From the NCBI GenBank assembly GCA_013178185.1, contig JABLXC010000036.1:1-37333 (forward strand): a DNA stretch of 37,333 nt, given 5' to 3'. Below are positions 32,172 through 37,333 of the stretch, piece after piece; the stretch's first letter is position 1, and each line of letters opens with the position of its first letter. The notes beneath the pieces are model-generated. The model ran no database searches and had not been told where the DNA came from. It worked only from the letters and a program-made list of their open reading frames with translations. Origin of the DNA: Anaerolineae bacterium (GTDB lineage: Bacteria > Chloroflexota > Anaerolineae > Anaerolineales > Anaerolineaceae). The position numbers were made by a program, and so were the translations under genes.

Positions 32172-32927
32172 GTGACTGTACACAAGGCAATAAACGAGAT
32201 CGGTCTGATCGAGACAGCAGCCCCTTCACAGGGAGAGAGCTCCGGCAAAAGGATGATTGACCTGCGCGGGGTCTATAAGAGCTACCACGCTCCTGCCGGA
32301 CCTTTTCTGGCGCTGCGAAATATCCACCTGGCAATCCAGCCCGGAGAATTCATTGCCGTCTTCGGAAAATCGGGGGCAGGTAAATCCACACTGGTCAATA
32401 TCCTCAGCGGGATAGACCAGGCCGACTCGGGCGAAATCATCCTAAATGGGACGCCCATTCACACCCTGAATGAAGACCAGCGTTCCCGCTGGCGCGGCAA
32501 GAACATGGGAATTGTCTTTCAATTCTTTCAATTGCTGCCATCCCTCAATCTGATCGAAAACATCACCATGGCAATGGACTTAACCGACTCGTTTCCCCTA
32601 CGGGAACGCAAGCAGCGCGCCCTGCAACTATTGGAACAGGTTGGCATCGCCGAACACGCGCTCAAACCCCCTTCGAAAATCTCAGGCGGCCAGCAACAAC
32701 GCGTTGCCATTGCTCGCGCCCTCGCCAGCGACCCGCCCATCCTGGTTGCGGACGAACCGACCGGCAACCTGGATACCAAAACACGGGACGGCATCCTGGA
32801 GATCTTTTCAACCCTGGCAGAAAACGGTAAGACCATCTTGGTGGTTACACACGATAAAGAAATCGCGGCGTGCGCCAGCCGTATCGTGCATTTAAAAGAC
32901 GGAGAAATTGTCGCAGGGCAGGCATGA
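32172..32927 (+). CDS. ABC transporter ATP-binding protein (MacB/LolD-type)
   Basis: 251 residues. Walker A is GKSGAGKST (65-73), Q-loop FQFFQ, signature ISGGQQQR (170-177) and Walker B LVADEPTGNLD (191-201) with the catalytic Glu, then the H-loop VVTHD. The TGNLD variant is typical of the MacB/LolD/FtsE type, which works with FtsX-like permeases in lipoprotein, peptide or drug export. The start is a GTG (32172) with weak signals. An ATG at 32253 would begin exactly at the ABC fold, so the 27-residue lead may be untranslated. The ATGA overlap with the permease gene proves that they are coupled. Confidence 0.93.
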   Translation: MTVHKAINEIGLIETAAPSQGESSGKRMIDLRGVYKSYHAPAGPFLALRNIHLAIQPGEFIAVFGKSGAGKSTLVNILSGIDQADSGEIILNGTPIHTLNEDQRSRWRGKNMGIVFQFFQLLPSLNLIENITMAMDLTDSFPLRERKQRALQLLEQVGIAEHALKPPSKISGGQQQRVAIARALASDPPILVADEPTGNLDTKTRDGILEIFSTLAENGKTILVVTHDKEIAACASRIVHLKDGEIVAGQA

Positions 32928-35347
32928 GATTCTTTCCGCTTGAATTAAAAACCCGCTGGGTTAAAGTGCTCAAAGATATCTGGGGGAACAAGAAACGCTC
33001 CTTGTTGGTGGTCCTCTCCATCGCAGTAGGGGTCGCTGCAGTTGGGATGATCAACACCGCCAAACAAGTGGTTGAGCGGGACCTTTACGGTGATTTCTGG
33101 GCGGGTAACCCTGCTAGCCTGACGATTTACACCTCTCCTTTCCAAAAGGAGCTTGCAGAAGCTGTTCAAAATTTGCGCGAGGTGGAAACAGCCGAAGCGC
33201 GCCGCACGGTTGCGGCGGACATTTTCCGTTCTGAAGATCATTGGGAGGATATCCAGCTCACCGTCTTGCCGAACTTCAACGCCCCAAAGATCGATCGTTT
33301 CGTTCTGGAAGAGGGGTCAGCTAACCCCGGCGGACGCGAGATTCTGCTGGAACGCGACACGGCTCATTCAATGGGACTCTCGGTAGGCGATACAGTGATC
33401 ATCAAGATGCCAGATGGGCGTACTTATAGCCTGAAAATCGCCGGGATCGTCCACAACGTGTATGTCATCCCGTTCTCACTGCTAAACGAAGCAACTGGCT
33501 TCATCCGCATGGAGACGCTGCAATGGATGGGCGAGAAACCCTATTACAACCAGATCGCTCTGGTCGTTTCAGAGAACAAGTACGACCGCAAACACGTCCT
33601 CAAGGTTGGCGAAACGATCCGCGATCGGGTGATCGAACCAGCCGGATACCAGACCTACCGCATCCAAATCCCAGGCATTGGTTCCGACCCAGGACAACAC
33701 TGGGCGCATAATCAGATCGCGGGGTTTTTACTGATCCTACAGATCATGGGGATTATGGCTATCGTCCTTTCCGGCGGGCTGATCATCAACACCGTTTCGG
33801 CAATTGTGACCCAACAGATCCGGCAAATTGGCGTCCTGCGCGCCATTGGGGGCGTACGTTCCCAACTGGTGACCATGTACCTGGTCAACGTACTGTTGCT
33901 CAGCATCCTGGCGCTCTTCATCGCCCTGCCTCTAGGACAACTGGGAGCGCTTGGAATTGCCCGGTTGGCTGCCAGTTTTCTCAACTTTAACCTAAAATTG
34001 TTCACCATTCCATTGGATGTCCTTTTGCTGCAAGTGGGTCTGGGATTGCTGATGCCGCTGCTCGCGGCGCTCTATCCTATCTTGGGCGGAACCCGCATCT
34101 CCGTTTATGAAGCCATCTATCAACAGGGCCTGCACAGCGAGGAAAAAGAAAGACTAGTTGACCGCCTGCTCTATAAGCTGCGCAACATCAGCCCGCCGAT
34201 ACTGCTCTCGCTGCGCAACACCTTCAGAAAGAAGACGCGACTGGCCTTCACACTGGTGACCCTGACGCTGGCAGGCGCGATGTTCATTTCAGTCTTCAGC
34301 ACGCGCGCCTCGCTCACCGAGCAAATCAACCAGATCAGCCGTTACGTCGCTTTCGACGCCGCGATTGGCTTGAGCGGCGGCGTACAACGTCCCACCGCCA
34401 TTCGGGAAGCGCTGCGAATCCCCGGGGTGTCGGTCGCCGAGGGATGGGCAAATAGCAGCGGCGTCATCGTTCACTATGACGGCAGCGAAAGCAAAGCGCT
34501 GGACATCGTCGGGTTGCCCTATAACGCCCAAACGATCGAGCCGCTGATGCTGAAAGGGCGTTGGCTGCGATCAGGCGACAGCCAGGCGGTCGTCGTCAAT
34601 GACGACCTGCTCGAAACTGAAAAGGAATTGGATGTAGGTAGCCAGATTCAGTTGAAGGTCGGCGATAGCAAGCGCGCCTTCACCATCGTGGGGATCGCCT
34701 CTAAGCACCTTTCGGGGCCACGCGTTTATATGACGCTGGAAGATTTTGGACGTCTCACCGGGAGGCAAAACCAGGTTGACAGTATTCGCGTCAAGATATC
34801 GCCGAGCGCGACCAGTTCAGCCAGGATACAGAGCGAGCTGGCTGCCGAACTGGAAAAGCGTTTCGATAACGCCGGTTTGAGCAAGCAAAAGGCGACCACC
34901 CAAAGCGCAATTTTTGCCGATTTCTCTCAACCGTTTAATATCATCCTGATCGTGTTGATCATCATGGCTTCTATCCTTTCCGTGGTGGGTGGCCTCGGGT
35001 TAACAGGCGTGATGGGTCTTAACGTCCTGGAACGGACGCGCGAGATCGGGGTACTGCGCGCCATCGGAGCCACCAACACCTCGGTGGTCAAAGTGGTAGT
35101 GGTAGAAGGAATTGTTGTAGGCCTGATTAGCTGGGTTCTGGGCGCCATCGTTTCGGTGCCTTCCGGCTGGGTGCTGGCCTGGGCGGTGGTCGAAGCTGTC
35201 CTGCAGGCGCAAGTTAATTACCGCTACTCCGGTTGGGGATTGTTGCTCTGGTTGGTGTTGATCCTTCTCATCGGTGTGTTTTCCAGCCTGGCGCCGGCCC
35301 GCGACGCCGCCCGGCTGACCGTGCGTGAAGTATTGGAATACGAATAA
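32924..35347 (+). CDS. FtsX-like ABC transporter permease, duplicated domain
   Basis: 808 residues. The first membrane helix (about 22-44, RSLLVVLSIAVGVAAVGMIN) is followed by a large external MacB-like domain (about 55-255), FtsX helices 2-4 (about 265-385), a second N-terminal-type helix (about 430-450, RLAFTLVTLTLAGAMFI), a second external domain (about 450-665) and final FtsX helices (about 680-800, ending ARDAARLTVREVLEYE). It thus joins two FtsX repeats in one chain. The start overlaps the upstream stop by ATGA. Flanked on both sides by MacB-type ATPases, it forms an export locus. Substrate unknown. Confidence 0.93.
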   Translation: MRFFPLELKTRWVKVLKDIWGNKKRSLLVVLSIAVGVAAVGMINTAKQVVERDLYGDFWAGNPASLTIYTSPFQKELAEAVQNLREVETAEARRTVAADIFRSEDHWEDIQLTVLPNFNAPKIDRFVLEEGSANPGGREILLERDTAHSMGLSVGDTVIIKMPDGRTYSLKIAGIVHNVYVIPFSLLNEATGFIRMETLQWMGEKPYYNQIALVVSENKYDRKHVLKVGETIRDRVIEPAGYQTYRIQIPGIGSDPGQHWAHNQIAGFLLILQIMGIMAIVLSGGLIINTVSAIVTQQIRQIGVLRAIGGVRSQLVTMYLVNVLLLSILALFIALPLGQLGALGIARLAASFLNFNLKLFTIPLDVLLLQVGLGLLMPLLAALYPILGGTRISVYEAIYQQGLHSEEKERLVDRLLYKLRNISPPILLSLRNTFRKKTRLAFTLVTLTLAGAMFISVFSTRASLTEQINQISRYVAFDAAIGLSGGVQRPTAIREALRIPGVSVAEGWANSSGVIVHYDGSESKALDIVGLPYNAQTIEPLMLKGRWLRSGDSQAVVVNDDLLETEKELDVGSQIQLKVGDSKRAFTIVGIASKHLSGPRVYMTLEDFGRLTGRQNQVDSIRVKISPSATSSARIQSELAAELEKRFDNAGLSKQKATTQSAIFADFSQPFNIILIVLIIMASILSVVGGLGLTGVMGLNVLERTREIGVLRAIGATNTSVVKVVVVEGIVVGLISWVLGAIVSVPSGWVLAWAVVEAVLQAQVNYRYSGWGLLLWLVLILLIGVFSSLAPARDAARLTVREVLEYE

Positions 35348-35367
35348 TTTTATAAGATACCCTCTCT

Positions 35368-36093
35368 ATGCTTTCGAACCTCAACGATCCTGCATCCTCT
35401 TACATCAAAACCGTTAACGACCAGAAACCGCTCATCGAGTTTATTAACATTGTCAAAACCTTCAAGACCGAAGCGGGGATTTTCCCAGCGCTGCGGGGCG
35501 TCAACCTCTCCATTGATCGCGGTGAGTTCGTCTCGATCATGGGAAAATCCGGCAGTGGAAAATCCACCCTGATCAATATGCTGACGGGCATCGACCGTCC
35601 AAGCCAGGGCGAAATCTATGTCGCCGGTACGCCCGTGCACCAGTTGAGTGAAAGCGAAATTGCCAAATGGCGCGGTGCAAATCTGGGGGTGGTTTTTCAG
35701 TTCTTCCAGTTGCTGCCCACGCTGACGCTAATCGAGAACATCCGGCTACCGATGGATTTTTGCGATATCTTCCCCCGCTCAGAACGAACCGACCGCGCCA
35801 TGGCGTTGTTGGAGCTGGTTGGGCTGGCCAGAGAAGCCAACAAAACGCCTGCGCGGCTTTCGGGTGGCCAGCAGCAGCGCGCCGCCATCGCACGCGCCCT
35901 AGCGAACGACCCGCCCATCATCGCCACCGACGAGCCTACCGGCAACCTGGATTCGGCGACAGCCAGCCAGGTTATTGAATTGTTCGAAGGCCTGGTTGCG
36001 CAAGGAAAAACGATCATCATGGTCACCCACGATTCGGAACTTGCCCAACGCGCCAGCCGGAAGATTTCCATCGCCGACGGCCAGATCGTCTGA
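35368..36093 (+). CDS. ABC transporter ATP-binding protein (MacB/LolD-type)
   Basis: 241 residues. Walker A GKSGSGKST (about 58-66), FQFFQ Q-loop, signature LSGGQQQR (about 163-170), Walker B IIATDEPTGNLD (about 183-194) and an H-loop VTHD are intact. It is a close relative of the ATPase at 32172-32927 and starts 20 bases after the permease stop. Both copies look active, so they may form a heterodimer below the single double-FtsX permease. The N-terminal 20 residues before the ABC fold are unlike those of the first copy. Confidence 0.93.
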   Translation: MLSNLNDPASSYIKTVNDQKPLIEFINIVKTFKTEAGIFPALRGVNLSIDRGEFVSIMGKSGSGKSTLINMLTGIDRPSQGEIYVAGTPVHQLSESEIAKWRGANLGVVFQFFQLLPTLTLIENIRLPMDFCDIFPRSERTDRAMALLELVGLAREANKTPARLSGGQQQRAAIARALANDPPIIATDEPTGNLDSATASQVIELFEGLVAQGKTIIMVTHDSELAQRASRKISIADGQIV

Positions 36094-36097
36094 CCGC

Positions 36098-36121
36098 CAG
36101 CGAAGAAGCCCGCTTTCGCTG
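36098..36121 (+). terminator. Hairpin after the second ABC ATPase gene
   Basis: CAGCGAA (36098-36104) pairs with TTCGCTG (36115-36121). There is no U tract directly after, so it may be a weak terminator or an mRNA end structure. Confidence 0.35.
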
Positions 36122-36186
36122 CCGTATTCCTTCTCTGCGCGCCGGGTTGTTTTTCAGGATAGTCAGGGATTTCCCTGGTATTTTTG

Positions 36187-36245
36187 TTAATCTCTGCTGA
36201 TTTTATTAATCTCTGCTTGACAGCCTTTTTTATTTATAGTACATT
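36187..36245 (+). promoter_or_regulatory. Promoter with tandem 12-bp repeats for the lipoyl-SDR operon
   Basis: TTAATCTCTGCT occurs at 36187-36198 and 36206-36217, 19 bp apart start to start, and the second copy runs into the -35 box TTGACA (36217-36222). The -10 TACATT (36240-36245) is 17 bp further on. The direct repeats, about two helical turns apart, look like a repressor or activator operator. The leader to the first ATG is about 70 bases. Confidence 0.75.
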
Positions 36246-36319
36246 GAAACCGCTGTGGAAGACACGGTTCACCCGTCTTTTCTGCTTTGCAATAATACGA
36301 GCTGGAGGAATAAAATCGA

Positions 36320-36565
36320 ATGGCAATTGTCGAAGTCATTTTACCCAAGTGGGGCCTTACGATGGAAGAGGGTGTATTGGTCGAATGGGATGTGAAAGAG
36401 GGCGACCGCGTTACTGCCGGCCAGATCATCGCGCACGTCGAGACAGACAAGGTCGTCAACGACCTGGAATCGCCCGTCAATGGCGTGATCAAAAGTCTAA
36501 AAGTCGAAGCCGGCACAGAGGGCATCGCTGTCGGGACCGTGCTGTGCGAAATCGAAGAAAACTAA
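36320..36565 (+). CDS. Stand-alone lipoyl-domain protein
   Basis: 81 residues that are only a biotinyl/lipoyl domain. The attachment Lys is Lys44 in VETDKVVNDLESP, which is the lipoyl (2-oxoacid dehydrogenase E2) form rather than the biotin MKM form. GGAGGA lies upstream with an 11-base spacer. Such a free carrier might swing between enzymes encoded elsewhere, or be a partial E2 or a glycine-cleavage-like carrier. It is followed after 18 bases by an SDR and driven by the tandem-repeat promoter at 36187. Confidence 0.88.
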   Translation: MAIVEVILPKWGLTMEEGVLVEWDVKEGDRVTAGQIIAHVETDKVVNDLESPVNGVIKSLKVEAGTEGIAVGTVLCEIEEN

Positions 36566-36583
36566 GCCTTACTGACAAAATGA

Positions 36584-37333
36584 ATGAGTGAAGCCAGGAC
36601 AGCTCTTCCTTTTGCAGATCGCGTCGTCCTGGTTACGGGCGCGTCGCGCGGCATCGGACGCGCCACGGCGCTGGCTTTTGCCGCCCAGGGCGCAGCGGTA
36701 GCCGTCCATTACCGCGGCAATGGCAGCGGTGCGATTGAAACCGTTGGCGCGATCGAAAAAAACGGCGGCCGCGCCCTGCCAGTGCGTGCAGACTTGTGCG
36801 ATCTGCGAGACTGCAGCAGCCTGATTAAGACCGTTGAAAACAAGCTGGGGCCGATCCACACCCTGGTCAACAACGCCGGGTATACGTTGCGACGCTCTTT
36901 CCTGGAGGTCAGCCCCGAAGACTTTGATGAGCTGATCGGGATCAACCTGCGGGGTCCCTACTTCCTGAGCCAGCTTGCCGCGCAGCGCATGGCCACCCGA
37001 AACGAGGGCTGCATCCTGTTCATTAGCTCTATCCTGGCGCGCATGGCGATCCCCCAGCGCAGTGCTTATTGCGCCGCCAAAGGCGCCCTGGAGAGCCTGG
37101 CGCGGGCACTGGCAATCGACCTGCTGCCCTATCATATCCGCGTCAATACCATCGCGCCGGGTCTGATTCGCACCGATATGCTGCTGGAAAGCTTCGAAGA
37201 CCGCGAAGAGGAGCGCCGAATCAGGCAGTATATCCCCGCCGGACGCTTCGGCGACCCTGAGGAAATCGCCCGGGTTGCAACCTTCCTGGCCTCTGACGCC
37301 GCCAGTTACATCAACGGGGCCTTGATCCCGGTG
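36584..37333 (+). CDS. SDR family oxidoreductase (3-oxoacyl-ACP reductase-like), cut by window end
   Basis: At least 250 residues of a classical short-chain dehydrogenase. The cofactor motif TGASRGIG is at 18-25, NNAG at 96-99, and the catalytic Ser149, Tyr162 and Lys166 (YCAAK) are in place. PGLIRTDM and the C-terminal ASYINGALIPV show it is near its end when the window stops. It may be a FabG-like reductase or act on a small alcohol or ketone. The ATG at 36584 has no Shine-Dalgarno and follows the lipoyl gene by 18 bases, so the two probably share a transcript. Confidence 0.9.
   Translation, partial: MSEARTALPFADRVVLVTGASRGIGRATALAFAAQGAAVAVHYRGNGSGAIETVGAIEKNGGRALPVRADLCDLRDCSSLIKTVENKLGPIHTLVNNAGYTLRRSFLEVSPEDFDELIGINLRGPYFLSQLAAQRMATRNEGCILFISSILARMAIPQRSAYCAAKGALESLARALAIDLLPYHIRVNTIAPGLIRTDMLLESFEDREEERRIRQYIPAGRFGDPEEIARVATFLASDAASYINGALIPV

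Noticed and set aside
1-37333. tRNA, rRNA or CRISPR elements
   Set aside because: Both strands of the intergenic regions were read for T-loop signatures and regularly spaced repeats; none was found.

Overview
The window looks like a chromosomal stretch from an uncultured or little-studied Chloroflexota, most likely of the Anaerolineae type. This is an inference, not a database result. It rests on GC-rich housekeeping genes, a membrane-anchored beta-propeller protein with a long Thr/Pro linker, a lipoprotein with a classical lipobox, bactofilin and CPBP genes, a SAM-I riboswitch in front of metK, and many promoters whose -10 box sits only 6-8 bases before the start codon. No rRNA, tRNA, CRISPR array or phage structural gene was seen.

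Layout. 1-36 is the start of a leftward gene cut by the window edge, possibly a transposase. 99-3329 (minus) reads histidine kinase, then a metallo-beta-lactamase-fold protein with a damaged metal site, then a histidine phosphatase. 3382-4975 (minus) holds an AAC(3)-family acetyltransferase and an M23 peptidase. 5063-5755 (plus) is a zinc-ribbon membrane protein. 5842-9759 (minus) holds a MerR/TipAS regulator, miaB and the beta-propeller protein. arsC (9906-10352, plus) meets tail to tail an operon read from 14350 down to 10349: asparaginase, endonuclease III, thiolase, SDR.

14390-15960 is an AT-richer accessory patch. It holds a 154-bp element with flanking direct repeats, the 5' end of an IS256-like transposase joined to a truncated unknown gene, and an orphan Imm5-like immunity gene. 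After it come an AI-2E family transporter (15973-17133), a stand-alone YedF-type DsrE protein (17246-17587) with a long structured leader, and metK (18070-19281) behind a complete promoter, SAM-I aptamer and terminator. 19530-21755 is a second accessory stretch with a DUF1801 protein, a DHFR/RibD-like reductase and a small membrane protein.

22120-36093 holds an SDR (minus), a 3-methyladenine DNA glycosylase, NeuD-type acyltransferase, bactofilin, CPBP protein, a prolyl-tRNA-synthetase-like protein lacking its catalytic motifs, a lipoprotein, a DegT aminotransferase, a PH-like membrane protein, a DUF92 protein, and an ATPase-permease-ATPase ABC export locus. The window ends in a promoter with tandem operators driving a stand-alone lipoyl-domain protein and an SDR that runs off the edge.

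Most worth following up are the run of leaderless promoters, the self-controlled MerR/TipAS promoter with a 19-bp spacer, the competing helices in the yedF leader, the catalytically degenerate ProRS-like protein, and the tandem repeat overlapping the -35 box of the lipoyl/SDR operon.
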